64,000 nucleotides of DNA from Monosporascus cannonballus (GCA_004154925.1 QJNS01000225.1:62001-126000); one strand, 5' to 3'; positions 27,776 to 39,619 are shown, counted from the first letter of the stretch. Notes: generated by a model from the letters alone, not told the origin. Translations and numbers: made by a program.

Positions 27776-28058
27776 GCCTAACGCCTATTAAAAAACTTTT
27801 ATTAACGATAATGGACGCGTCCCAGTTAAAAATCGACCAATTAGTAACCGGAATATCGGGCCAGTCGGCCGCGGCCTGTATTAATATAGCAGCTGTAACG
27901 GCGGCCTCTAACTGTTTTTGTTCTTTTTCGAAACACTTAAACTTTTCCATGGCCTCCGTACTTTGAATACTGCGACGAAATATTTCTATACTACGGTAAC
28001 GAAATAACCGCCTTTGTTTTTGCAAACGGTCCAATTTGTTGGCGGCGGCGCGTAGCAT
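27768..28058 (-). CDS. Antisense coiled-coil ORF at the 3' end of Gypsy B
   Basis: A 96-codon ORF runs opposite to pol, between the chromodomain and the 3' LTR; its last codons overlap the chromodomain end. The first 50 residues or so are a likely coiled coil (LDRLQKQRRLFRYRSIEIFRR), followed by Glu/Lys/Ala-rich sequence and an acidic, aromatic end with DWPDIPVTNWSIFNWD. From memory, similar coiled-coil proteins ending in DWS-type motifs are commonly annotated as hypothetical proteins in fungal genomes and tend to sit beside Gypsy elements; I could not check this. The ORF has no stop despite heavy RIP on both sides. No function is known to me. Confidence 0.45.
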   Translation of the reverse strand: MLRAAANKLDRLQKQRRLFRYRSIEIFRRSIQSTEAMEKFKCFEKEQKQLEAAVTAAILIQAAADWPDIPVTNWSIFNWDASIIVNKSFLIGVRRQ

Positions 28059-28422
28059 TTTATGAACTTATTCTTTTTTATGTTTTAAACGGTCTTTTTT
28101 ATTAAGAAGTTTTTTATATTCGATTTCCGAAAAACCAAAAACGTTATAAAAACCCTTATAATAAATATATCGCATATATTTTAAAACCTTTCGAATAATT
28201 TTGCATTCCGTATTTTCCTTTTTATAACGGAAATAAAAAGGCATTTTAAAACCAAAACGTTTAATATATTCTAAAAGAATTAAAACGATAATACGTTTAC
28301 GGGAACAAGATTTTTTAATTCGACCTAATATAATAAATATGTATAAAAAAAGGTTATTTACTAAAATTAATAAACAAATAATTTGATCTTTAAGGACAAA
28401 AATCCTGGAAAAGGGGAGATCG

Positions 28423-28845
28423 TATTATAACCTAACGGTTTTAACTTTTTCTTAGACGGTCGGAATTACGAAAAGGTCAGTTCCGACCTAAGCCAAAATG
28501 TTACGTAACTGGCTTAAAGGTCTTAAGGCGCCAAGCACCTTAAGCTCTTTAAGCCAGCAAAAAAGCTTAAAGGGCTTAACGGTTTTAAGGGTTTAAACCG
28601 CTTAAATACCTTAAGCCAAAATAAGGATATATATATTTATTAATTCCATAATTTAAATAATTTTAACTTATAATACTTATTAATATCAAATATTTGCATT
28701 ATAATAATTCGTTATTTAAGGTACTTTTGGCATTACGAGACGTAATACGTTATTGTATTTATTGTTCAGATTCCCACGATACTCCTGCTAACATAAACCC
28801 GTCGACTTAAGGTTTAATAGTTGGTTAAACCGCATAGCCGTCACA
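28423..28845 (+). repeat. 3' LTR of Gypsy B
   Basis: It begins TATTATAACC (TG changed to TA, a RIP-type change) and ends GTCACA, then TAAAT. The TATA-like box is near 28,626-28,635. It is 423 bp, equal to the 5' copy. Confidence 0.92.
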
Positions 28846-29323
28846 TAAATGGGCGTCGAACTTTGTTAAACGGCAAGAAAAACTTAAAACGCGTTTAAAT
28901 CGAAAAATCGATTATTAAAAGGTATTATACGAAAATGCAGAAATGTTTTGCAAATAATTTAAGCTTATTCGAGTTATAATCGTAAAATACGGCATTATAA
29001 AAAAGGATATTTATAATTTCGACGAAACAAGATTTTTGATAAAGCTTTTTATGGCAACGGGCATGGTAATTACCAATGTTGAAAAATGTAAAAAAACTTA
29101 AATAGGCATAATAAAGGAATAAGAAATGGGTTATAATTATATAAGCTGTTAATTCGTAAGGTTGGGTATTATCGTCATTTATTATTTTGGCTAAGAAAAA
29201 TTATCTTAATTCTTGGTACCGAAAACGTTTATTATTAACCGGTTAAAAAATCGATTTAAGTAATAATAGTTAAATAACGAACGAATTAAGTTTAAAATAA
29301 ATCCAATATTTCATTAAATATAT

Positions 29324-31486
29324 ACTGAGTTCGCCGAAGAGATCCGACGCGAAACTCAGGGCCGTGGCATCGATGTCATTCTAAACTCTTTGCTTGGTGA
29401 ACTGTTAGACTAGTCGTGGACACTCGTCGCCGACGGTGCCGTGATGGTTGAGATAGGCAAGCGGGATATTATAGCCGGAAATACGCTGGCTATGGAGCCG
29501 TTCGATAGGAACTGCTAATTCTGTGCGGTTGACCTATCCCATACATAACAAATTAGTGACCAACGAATAGAAAAGAAAGTATTCCAGCCTCAATATGCTC
29601 CTTTAAGTCGAAAAGCTGGCTTGTCAAACGAGCTACCTAGCCTTGGTGCTCTTGACAGCTGATAGACTAGCCCACCAATTTTTTGTCTTCGTTCTCTAAA
29701 ATCCTTTTTTGTTTAGGCTACTTGGAGAAGTTTTCAATCTAGTGCAGCAAGACCATATAGGAGCCATTCCCCCAATCACCATTTACGGATTTGACGAGGT
29801 AACCCCTGCGCTATCTTAAATCCTACGGGGACAGCACAAAGACAAGATTGCCGTATCGAGCGGCGAAAAGACGTACAGCTGGCCATCAGACCCGCGGCGC
29901 GTAAGCTCAAGCTACGGGACGACGCCGTCCACGTATTCGTTGGAAGCCTCAATGGTCTCTGCGGAAACATAGCCGTTCTCCTGGCGCGACATGGCGCCTG
30001 GCACATCATCGCCATGAGCAGAAGTGGGAATGACAAGTCATCAGTCAGGCAAAATTGCATCGCTCAGGGATATAACGTGACCGAAGCAAGGGGCGATGTA
30101 GGTGACATGAATTTCGTTCGTACTGTCTTCACGTCTATATGTCTGAACCTAGTTGCTGGCGTAATTCAGGGTGCTATGGTCTTGAAGGTGCATTTCATTT
30201 ATTGTGTCGCTCTATTCACCCTCCTCAGAAGATTTTACCGCTTCTGAAAACCATTAACCTTTGCCATCTTCTTTCCTCTGCAATCCCTTAGCCACAATCA
30301 TCACGAAATAAGAGAACGTAGGTAAATGAGACGCCCGTGGAACTTACACGATTTTACGTAGGATCGGCCCTATGAAATTATGACACACGAAGAATACCAC
30401 GCGGCCATCTATGCGAAGGTGAAAGGCACATGGAACTTCCATTAGGCATTAGAAGAGCAACAAAAGAAGACGAGAAACAGACATCAGGTTCGCCGGCAGT
30501 GGATTTCTTCACCCTTCTCTCTAGCGTTTCGGGCGTTGTAGGTAATAAGGGACAGGCAAACTATGCCGCTACTAATGCTTTCCTGGACGCTTTTGCACAT
30601 TACCGCCGAGCGCAAGGAAGGTGTGCGCACGTGGTCGACCTTGGTGTCAGAGAAAGGGGTAAAGTATAGAGTGAACGGCAGAAGAAGGAGCCTAGCAGAT
30701 AGTTCGTAGTACGGGTAGTGAATAGATGACCATTAACGCCTGCCTCTCTCTAACTACTCGGGAGCGAAGCCCCCCATATATACACAAACCAGACCCTCAC
30801 TGGTGGGGCGCTGGGGCCCATCCAGGGGGTCGCACCTTGGCACCTGACACTTGGGCGCCGTTGAAGATGTGGGTCATGTGACAGGGGGAGCTGGACCATG
30901 GAATACATTCCTTCGATCCGCACCTGTCGATGCCCATCAATGAAGGTATGCTGAAGAAGATTCTGAGTTACTCAATTCTGCTGCAACAAGAGTCTATCGG
31001 AGGCGCCCAGCTTGTAGCTAGTCTCCCCTATCCCCTCCTATCTAACCGATCCGACCTCTTCATGGAGCCGCGTTTCGGATACCTCTTCTCCCGCGTCCGT
31101 AGCAACAGTGTGAAGGGCAATGGCATCCTGTCTAAAGGAGAAGAGGGAGAAGAGGCCCTATAGGCGTTACGCCTAATGCACGTGTCTGAAGCCGATCAGG
31201 TGACTCTAAACAAAGCAATGCTAGGGGTGTTACAGAAGCACGTGACGAAGCTATTGCGTCTCGAGACCGATAGCCGGGAAAGCCGTTGATGGCGTACGGA
31301 CTTGACTTTCTATCAGTTGTTGAGCTGCGCGGGTGGATGCAGCAGAAGTTCGGTGCAGAACTGAGTACGCTCGTCATCACGAACGCAAGCTCGCTCATTG
31401 CCCTGAGCGAAAAGGCAGTGTCGAGACTACCCCAACGGGCCCTATATGAGAAGATTAACGTGTTTGCGACTGCAGATATGGCGTGA
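29324..31486 (+). pseudogene. Relic of a highly reducing polyketide synthase (ER-KR-ACP part)
   Basis: Only the C-terminal third of a type I fungal PKS is present, in several frames. An enoyl reductase end (FAEEIRRETQGRGIDVILN, then VADGAVMVEIGKRDII) lies at about 29,330-29,520, with a stop at 29,411. It continues to a GFDEVTPAL segment near 29,790. A ketoreductase follows: GSLNGLCGNIAVLLARHGA at about 29,948-30,005 and the catalytic-type [10 protein letters not shown] segment near 30,561-30,590. The C-terminus has an acyl carrier protein at about 31,215-31,440, ending in NASSLIALSEK. In the ACP the GLDSL serine that carries phosphopantetheine is replaced by Phe (codon TTT at 31,307). KS, AT and DH are absent, cut by the pogo/Gypsy block. 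Frameshifts and stops occur throughout, so it makes no product. Base composition is normal: it was not visibly RIPed. Confidence 0.88.
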
Positions 31487-34400
31487 GTAGGGGCATTCCT
31501 GCCTTACGCAAAAATGAGGAGGATAATGACAGAGACATGCGCAACGCCGGTCCACACACACGTAGTGAGATTTTGATTATTCGCCGACACTGTTGCTGTT
31601 ATTCTCAAAAGACTCTCGATGGCTATGGTCATGCTCCTATTAGTAGAAAGCTGAGGCCGTATCCCGTATCCTCACATTTTCTACCTTACTCTCCTCATCA
31701 GCTGCTATTGATAAGAAACACAGTCGGCCAGAGGGGCATCATCGCCTCGCGGATTGACAGTCTCCGTTGTCGTCAGGTCATCATGCGCAGACTTTGAGTG
31801 AGCTCGGCGGAGACGCCCAAACGGTCATCGCTGAGGGAGCGGGGACTCCTCAGAAAGTCACCTGTGGAGAATGTTCCGGACTTGTACACTGTCCGCCTGC
31901 AGTCTTCTGGATGCATGTTACAGAACTAATGGGTTAGCAAATGGATATTCCTGCTGTCTAAAGTCTCTCTAAGAGAGGGGACTGGTGAGGGCTAAGTGGT
32001 GCTGGTTTGGGCACTTTTGACCCTAACGTCAAGCAATAGCAGTCCCGGTATCTCCACATTCGTTGGGAGGACGGGGATAGCGGAACTTTACACGCTCGGT
32101 CGCCTCGCCTATAAGTGGCCCGGCCTCCCCAGGCTACCGATCTAACCCGATCAACGGCTTCCTGTTCCGTTAGCTGAAGAGGCGAGCGAGGGCCAGTCAA
32201 GCCTCAATTCGCCAGCTAGCTAGTTAAGAGTTCCAGGTCAGGTCATTTACGGGTGTCTCTGTGTTACCAGATCTTCGGTGCCATGGCTAGGTACCTGATT
32301 GGACCTGTCCAATTTGCCCATCGGCGGCACGATCCGGCTGCGACATCGCTGGACCAGTTGATAGGAGATGGTCAGAGAAACAAGCGATACTCCTACACCC
32401 TCTTCCCTATGTTGGCATCGGACTATTGATTCTGGATTACGCTAGCTCACGTTTCTACAATTCCTCCTTGAACCTTTGGCGACATGATAGCGGCGGCAAG
32501 CCGGGAAGGTTGGGAGAGGCTAATGTGGCTGCGGTGCAGCCCTGGCTTTTTGGGAATGCGCGAGCCCTGACTTCGTCTATTCTGCTTGTACGAACATCAA
32601 TGCCTTAAGTCCCTGGCATCCGCATAACATGATAAGGCACTTGAGTATGTCTTACAGAATGTAGAAATAAATACGGAGTTTAATGACCTTGGTCGAAATA
32701 GGTGACGTTCTTGATAATTGTGGGTCGGGGTGCAAGCGTGTAAGCAGGAACGCCGCCAGCCTGGTTACACTTACTACAAGCCATAAATAGCTTATCTCAT
32801 CGTCGTATTTCCCGAAGGGTCCCTGATCAACGTCGTCCCCCTGTCTATGATGGAAGGCGATATTAAAAGCACTTGGCGTAAGTGAGTAGGGCCGACAAAT
32901 TCTGCTGCACTCATCTAGATGCAGTGTAGTAGACGAGAACTGCATTGCCTACACGACGGTCCATGGGAGCTGATTCGCTTAAGCTTTTGACGGCCCGAAG
33001 AACAACCCTAAGCGAACGCTATCGTCGTTAGAATGCAGCGAGATCCCCAGGTGGTTAGCTACTACTCCAAATTGTGCTTTATGCTGTATCTTTGGGAGCC
33101 AGCTCTTGGCTGAGCTAAGTTTTTGTGCTCCGTAGTCTGGAGCGCCATGGCGGGTGGGTGTGATACCAGTATCCCGAAGACGCTGATCGGAAAGAGGAGT
33201 ATGACCGTACCATTCTATGAACTTCAAGGATCCGTCCACCAATCAGATGAACGGATTATTGCCTCGTCTCATGAGATGCGTAGACCTCTGGCTCCCACCC
33301 CGGACTTTCCCTCATCTGGGGTCGGGGGGGAAAGCGGGCCGAGTTCCAATCCAGTCAAGCGCTCGAAGCTTTCAATGCCAGCTTCTTATCACCAACAGCT
33401 TTGATCAATTTCCTCGGATCGAGGCCGCATCGCACCCCAATAGACATTGTAATAAGTGCCACCCGGGAACGCCCCCTTTTTAATACCGGCTAGAACTTCT
33501 ATGGAGTAGGCTATCGAACCGTGGGGCTATTGCATCGACCAGCTTGCCGAGATGTTTATTCTATACCTTAGGCTTGCTAGGAATGTCCGCTAACGGGCAT
33601 AAGGCATCGTCGTACCATTAATAGGGGATAGTAAACAAGCTTTCACCTAACGTAGGATCTTGATTTTATTAGATAGAGCCGCAGCAGGACGAAGTAAGGG
33701 GCCAAGGTGAGGTGGAAAGAAGGGCCGGCTTCCGACCGGCGAAGCTTGGTGCAGCACCGTAGGATCAATTCCACGCGAGGTCGAATGTTCTCGGGTCATG
33801 GAAATCGCTCCTGTCACGTTGCAGCCACAGTAATCGCCTCACCAGTTGGCAGAGGTCGCCGAATGATGACCCTCTCTTTCTATCTAGTAAGCGCCAGATA
33901 TTGTTATCCCCCGCGGGCGGGGTTCTTTGGGGACGATGGCACATATCGTTCCGGGGAACCTTGCAGAGTAAAACGCGAAGGATGTGGGGACACTCGACCC
34001 CATAGACCGCGGGTCCGAGTGTGACGGTGAGAATAGCAAACTGCCGTCTCCTATTGCACTATTCAATGGCACGATATCTGATAGTTGCATGTTCTCGTGC
34101 CCATAATGACTTCGTCTTCTTCGAACTGCTGCATGTTTGAGGTATAGGACTGCAACAGATGGCTTGGTTTAGCCAGCCGAGTGGTTCTGTTTCATAGCTT
34201 GTACATCCAGAGCTCGTTCTACTGAGCCACTGGTCTCTGGTGATCAACAGATGTAGAAGTCTGGCCGAGTCTCAATTTTCGGATAGCAGGGGTACACCAC
34301 ATGCGAACTCTGTTACTGGATCGACCGGGGTCTCCGCGGCCGAATGTTTCCCAACCCAATGCAGGATAGGATTCAGGGACAGGGGAGATAAAACCGCGAC

Positions 34401-34534
34401 CTCATCCGCGTCCTGTCCCGTCCTTCTGCTTGCCCACTTTCTCGACGTCACTCTAATAGACATCTGCTTTACAATACACGTCAGTCCAAACTTGTGGCTG
34501 GGTAACGGATTGCCACGGCTTATATCCTGACAAT
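31487..34534. other. Gene-free stretch of normal base composition
   Basis: About 3 kb of roughly half G+C between the PKS relic and the transporter. Only short overlapping ORFs occur on both strands and none resembles a known protein to me. No repeat matching the elements of this window was seen. It may hold further decayed parts of a former biosynthetic locus. The final part before 34,535 must include the transporter promoter, but I see no clear TATA box. Confidence 0.5.
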
Positions 34535-36364
34535 ATGGATGAGAAGGAGCACGACATCGGGGCCATCGCCTCAACTACCTCGCACCCCGAAAAGGTTGGT
34601 TCGGACCTAACCACACGATCAGTTTGATTAATGTACTGACCAGGCGGCAACATAGGAGGTGGCGCGAACCAAAATCGCACAGGGAAATGAAGCCTTCAAC
34701 GAGGCGATGTTGAAGGAACCGCCGTCGGCTTGGTCCAAATCTCAAGTCCTGGTCTATGCTTTCTCCATCGTCGGCTTCTTCTGCAGTACGATGAACGGTT
34801 ACGATGGCAGCTTGATCAACAACCTGCTCCAAAACCCCGCGTTCAAGGCATACTACCAAGTCGAGAACAGCGGCATATGGGCCGGAATCGTCTCGTCCAT
34901 GTACCAGATCGGTGGCGTCGTCGCTCTGCCTTTCGTCGGCCCCGCCATCGACACTTGGGGAAGGAGATGGGGAATGATTATCGGCGCCGGGCTCATCGTT
35001 ATCGGTACCATCATTCAAGGAACCTCGGTGGCCGCCGGCTCTTTCATGGGCGGTCGTTTCTTACTCGGTTTTGGCGTCTCCATTGCGGCGGCGGCCGGGC
35101 CAATGTATGTCGTCGAGATCAACCACCCTGCCTACCGCGGCAGAGTCGGTGCCATGTATAACACCCTCTGGTTCTCCGGTGCGATTATCGCCTCCGGGGC
35201 TGCCCGTGGTGGTCTGAATACCGGTGGCGACTACTCGTGGCGGCTGATCACGTGGCTGCAGATGTTGTTCTCGGGTCTGATCTGCTTGCTCTCCCTTTTC
35301 ATTCCTGAATCGCCTCGCTGGCTGTATGTCCACAACAAGCACGCCGAAGCCAAGGCCATGCTCACGAAGTACCACGGCAACGGCAGCGAGGAAAGCGTCT
35401 GGGTCAAGCTCCAGCTGCACGAGTACGACGAGCTCCTCAACATGGACGGCTCCGACAAGCGGTGGTGGGATTACAGTGCCCTCTTCCGCGACCGCGCCTC
35501 CATTTACCGTCTTTCCTGCAATGTCGTCGTCTCCATCTTCGGTCAGTGGGCCGGTAACGCCGTGCTGTCGTACTTCCTTGGTGCCGTACTCGAGTCATGC
35601 GGCTACAGCCACCCCATCGAGCAAGCCAACATCACCCTGATCAACTCGTGCCAGCAGTTCCTGTGGGCCATCCTCGGTGCGCTGGTCGTCGACAAGGTGG
35701 GCCGCCGGCCGCTGCTGCTGTTCTCCTTCACGGGGTGCTGCGTCATCTGGCTCGGCATGACCATCGCCTCGGCCGAGTTCGCCAAGTCGGGCGGCGGCCT
35801 CGACGCCGACGGCAACGTCGTCATCGGCACCAACAAGGCGGCGTCGGCCGCCGCGCTGGCCATGGTCCTCATCTTCGGCGCCGTCTACTCGGTCGGCATC
35901 ACCCCCCTGCAGGCCCTCTACCCCGTCGAGGTCCTCTCCTTCGAGATGCGCGCCAAGGGCATGGCCTTCTCGTCGCTCGCCGTAAACATCGGCGGCCTGC
36001 TCAACCAGTTCGCCTGGCCCGTTGCCATGGAATCCATCAACTGGAAGACCTACATCATCTTCACCGTCCAGGACGCCGTCCAGGCCGCCATCATCTGGTG
36101 GATGATCCCCGAGACCAAAGGCCGCACCGTGAGTTCTATTTTCTATTTTATTCCGCTCTGCCCCTTACCCTCGTCCGCAAAATCCCCTCCCCCTTGTGTA
36201 CCTCGACTTGACTCGGATGAATTGCTGACTTGCTTCCGCTTCCCCAACAGCTCGAGGAACTCGACGAGATCTTCAAGGCCAAGAATCCCGTCAAGGCCTC
36301 CACCCAGAAGAAGGAGATCGCCGTCAACCAGTACGGAGAAGTCATCGACGTCCACGAAATTTAG
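34535..36364 (+). CDS. MFS sugar transporter, lactose permease-like (3 exons)
   Basis: Predicted exons are 34,535-34,594, 34,656-36,128 and 36,251-36,364, giving 548 aa. Intron 1 (61 bp, GTTGGT to CATAG) joins a short hydrophilic start (MDEKEHDIG) to EVARTKIAQ. Intron 2 (122 bp, GTGAGT to CAACAG) rebuilds the family motif PETKGRT-LEELDEIF, strong support for the model. The first ATG is preferred over the long uninterrupted frame, which has only a GTG at 34,659. Sugar porter signatures are present: GRRWG after the second membrane segment, RFLLGFG, PESPRWL near the central loop, VDKVGRRPLLL, and YPVEVLSFEMRAKG. About 12 membrane segments are expected, so it acts in the plasma membrane by proton-coupled or facilitated uptake; the substrate is unknown. 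Sequence features resemble fungal lactose/hexose permeases. No stops or RIP signs occur. Confidence 0.9.
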
Positions 36365-39300
36365 ACCGCCTTCTATCTCTTTTTGGTTCGTTAACGGTTT
36401 GGGTGGCGTCAAGGGGTGTCCCGTGTACGGTGAGGGATACCGTGGAGGTAGGCTATGAACATAATGAAATGCGCAGCAATGAAAGCTTGAAACGGCAGTG
36501 TCCAGCGAGTAAAGGATAAATATTCTTATAGGAGAGTTATGATCCATAAATCATCTGAAAGATGGCGTTGAGAAAGACCGCGCCCAACTATCGAGCCCGC
36601 AGAATCTAAATATAAAATCGGAATCGTCAGGTCTGATTAGAATACTAAGTAGAACATAATAACTTCAGGGCCTGAATAAAGCTTGTGCAAAATCTGCAGG
36701 CACACCCCAGTTGCTGAGCTAGGATGCCTTAGGAAGCCTTCACTAACCATAATAACGGTAGTTCTCGCCTACAACCCAGTGAAGAAATTCAGTTACGCTA
36801 AAAGGGGATAGTCAAGCCCGAGATGCGGCAGGTTAAATAACGTAGTCCCGTTGAAGCTGACAAAGTAGGTATAAACAGGCCACATTCGACCTTGGGATGA
36901 GTTGAAATACCCGAACCACAACGTTAGTTATATGACGGCCCCCGACGAGTCAAGAGGGAGAGTTGAAAACAGTGATGGGATACAAAAAGCTCTTGGTTGA
37001 GTCCCCTTCGACTCAAGCTCTGTGAAAACTCTTACCGCGATAGGAGGGGATACCAGGAACCGGTGTTGATCCTTCCACTCGTAAGCGTAAAACTATGTGC
37101 TTGTTATGGAGGAAATCAAGAGATATATAAGAGTAAGGCGCCAGAGCTCCTAGGGAACCCGGAACCTAATTCCATTATAGGAAAGAGTAAATACGGACTA
37201 GTGGACGTTATTCTATTCTTGCTCTAACCTAATACTGTATTTCACCGACCAGGGGCCAGGGGGGTTTTGAGGAATTTGGCTACTTAATCTTGGTTGCAAT
37301 GCTCACATAGTCTGCGTCGGCACGTCGGCATCTTGGACAATTACTGGAAAAAGCAGCACGCGTGTATATAGCGCTGGATATTAGATATGCATCCAAAACC
37401 TACATAGCACCGTAGTGTTGAGTTATGGCTGGGGGTGCTAGCAGATGCAGCTTGGAGGGTGAGGTTGATGTCTAGTTCCACAGCATGGGATGGGGTTGAA
37501 TGCTCCTCGTCTCTCACCGGTTGTCGACAACTTACAAAGCACATCTTCTGCTGGCGCCTTTATCGCAAGTAGGAGAGTCTTTAGTATAAGCTTAAGCCCA
37601 AAGGGTTGACCCGCCCTTCAGGAAGGCCAGGTTTAGAGCGAGCACTTGGGCGGAAATAGATGTCGTACTACTTTTGGTTAGAAAGAGTATGACAACAAGT
37701 GTCCTATGTGATATGCACATGGCAATATTGAATTGAGCCGCACCAAAAGCGCACCTGTTGAAGCAACTATTCATCCATAACGAACCCAAGACGGTACCAG
37801 TTTGGCACTCCTGTAGCGATTTTGTTGCGATGATCTACTATCGTTGCTGAACAAGCCCTCTAGACTCGATATGGTGTCAAGGTTTGAAGGCTGCGGCGGG
37901 AAATATCGATGCAGGCTTGGGCTGAGTACTTGATTAAAGGGTTTTAACACACAGCCAATCGGAGGCCCCATTTGGTATCATATGTTCTCTTCAAGATAGC
38001 GAGCCATGGGACTTATCTTCGTCGCTTCACCAGGAGTTATTAGAATAGCTAACATGAATAAATCGTCCGCCGTCAACGTATGCTAAAAACACTAAAAGAA
38101 ACAACGGGTCCTCCCCAGAGCGGAAGCGGCCCGTCCTGGCTTTCACATGCCAGAACCTTCACAACGGTGGACTCTTCTCTTGTCTAAGGCGACGACGACT
38201 CATAGGTATCAACTGAGAGTAGATTTGCTTTTGGCGCATGATCGATCATCTGACAGTGTCAAATTGCAAACCTCTCATTGGACGCGAATCCCGCGTTTGC
38301 TTACCAGCCCATGGGGGAACGGTTTGGGCCAAAATCCGGGGAAGATCCGCACCGGAGGATACTTGGCATCACATGTCATTCTGGGAGAATGCCGAGCAGG
38401 TTTGAAGTCTGTAGGATTGGGATGGTAACTAGTGTTTGTTGTCTTAAGAATGGTTCTGGCTGGCTCGGAGCAGCTGGAGAAAATCTACTTGTATGTCATA
38501 GCTCCACAAGATTAATTAACAAGAAGTTTGGCTAATACCTGATCATGTTCTTCCCTAGCGTGCCTGACTTCTGCCCTCCGCAAATGGCAAATAACCCCAT
38601 GGGAAACGGCATGGGCCAATTCATGAGAGTTCATGTGGCTGGTGGGCACTGTTTAAGCCCGTGAATGTGGAGAAGGCTTCAGACAGAATCCATGGCCGTG
38701 CCCCTTCTGGTGGTTGGTGTACGAAGTAATTGCTACAATGCGGATGGCGACTGAGTATAAATTTCCTGTCAAGAGTACAGAGTTAAAGTATATATTCAGA
38801 ACTTTCTTAGAGACACCAGTGTCTAATAAGAGATTCCTGAACTTGGATATCAAAAAGACGTGCTTTCGGTTATCCGGTCGGATGCCGCTATCGGACCTGT
38901 GGTTGGTTAAAAGCGAAAAGCAAGGAACCTCGGCTTTGTACCCGAAGGCAGCCGGTTGCTCTGGGGAGGAGCTCAAAATACAGTTGACCTCATTCCACTC
39001 GGCCGGAATTGGCGCGAGTGACGGGATACGGGGTACCCGTTTCGTGTCGCAACTGAGAAGCGAGACGTGTAACTATGTGCGATAGCGGAGTCAACAGTTT
39101 TCTCTGGTAGAGGTATTCCTAAGATGATGAGTTTCAGATGACAGTGACGGAAGGCTGCAGCTCTCTACTCACATGCATTTCTATTGTATGTGGGGTACCT
39201 AACATAGTAAGAGAGAAGAGCTACTGTGGGTGGGTGACGGCACCTGGCGCCCACAATCGGCCATTTTGCCCCTTTATGTGTGTTAGGACCCTTTAGCACT

Positions 39301-39619
39301 TTTACCTCGAGGTTGCTACCCCCTGCTATCCCAGCTCTGGTTACCAGTTAGCTTGCCTCGGCTTACACGAATCAGCGTGTCAGCAATTCAAACTGAGGCC
39401 ACTTCCCGAAGGAACGAACGAACGGTTGAAATATCAAGTCCGCGCATTCCTGAGCATCTGACCCTTCCTGTCTTTGACTCCCCTTCTCTTTCCCTTTAAC
39501 CTCCTCCTACACTCTCTCGACATCTAGTTGTCTACCTAGTTGTTCTCCGACAATTGGCAAGCCGTCACCTTTTGTCGCATTACCAAATCACTCACCTGTA
39601 TATCCGACCCTCATTCAAG
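36365..39619. other. Gene-free stretch between transporter and fumarate reductase
   Basis: About 3.25 kb without a gene I can support. The longest frame (38,714-39,085, plus, 123 codons) matches nothing I know and is overlapped by a similar-sized ORF on the other strand. It contains the transporter 3' region on the left and the fumarate reductase promoter on the right. Confidence 0.5.
39468..39545 (+). promoter_or_regulatory. Pyrimidine-rich leader upstream of the fumarate reductase gene
   Basis: A strongly CT-rich stretch lies about 75-150 bp before the start codon at 39,620. Such CT blocks are common just before transcription starts of expressed genes in filamentous ascomycetes. No clear TATA box was seen. 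Confidence 0.35.

Larger units (their letters stand above)
22043..28845 (+). mobile_element. Complete chromodomain Gypsy element, family B, RIP-degraded
   Basis: Two 423-bp LTRs (22,043-22,465 and 28,423-28,845) flank a 5,957-bp interior. A perfect 5-bp target duplication, TAAAT, lies at 22,038-22,042 and 28,846-28,850. The element is inserted in the transposase of P2. A purine tract precedes the 3' LTR at about 28,409-28,419. The interior reads gag, protease, RT, integrase and chromodomain on the plus strand. All domains carry stops typical of RIP. Confidence 0.93.
21728..29320 (+). pseudogene. Pogo-type DDE transposase relic, interrupted by Gypsy B
   Basis: The first part (21,728-22,042) starts with an ATG and a helix-turn-helix psq-like segment containing AKNETRHLVMRYL, followed by a CENP-B-like DNA-binding region. 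The second part (28,846 to about 29,320) continues with RQEKLKTRLNRKIDY and then IYNFDETRF (about 29,008-29,037), the segment holding the first catalytic Asp of pogo-type DDE transposases. Removing the Gypsy element and one copy of its TAAAT duplication joins the two halves in frame at VKWAS. Stops occur throughout and the C-terminal half with the other catalytic acids is absent. The gene is dead. Confidence 0.75.
21630..29326 (+). mobile_element. Pogo/Tc1-type DNA transposon (P2), split by Gypsy B, right end missing
   Basis: The left end lies near 21,630, where an ACCGGACAAGC-type sequence, compatible with a terminal inverted repeat, follows the older relic. Transposase-like sequence runs to 22,042, is interrupted by the 6.8-kb Gypsy B element, and resumes at 28,846. 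On the right the transposase breaks off near 29,320, where polyketide synthase sequence begins. No matching right inverted repeat is visible, so the right end seems deleted. Confidence 0.72.

Noticed and set aside
34659..36458. Single uninterrupted frame as the whole sugar transporter gene
   Set aside because: It begins at GTG and reads through an intron into a basic, low-complexity tail. Adding the upstream ATG exon and the 122-bp intron restores the PETKGRT-LEELDEIF end.
38304..38620. Two similar stretches containing CCCATGGG and GGGCCAA near 38,309 and 38,595
   Set aside because: The similarity is short and imperfect and no flanking duplication or ORF supports a repeat.
38714..39085. 123-codon plus-strand ORF
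   Set aside because: An opposite-strand ORF of similar length overlaps it, no domain is recognisable, and there is no splice or family support.
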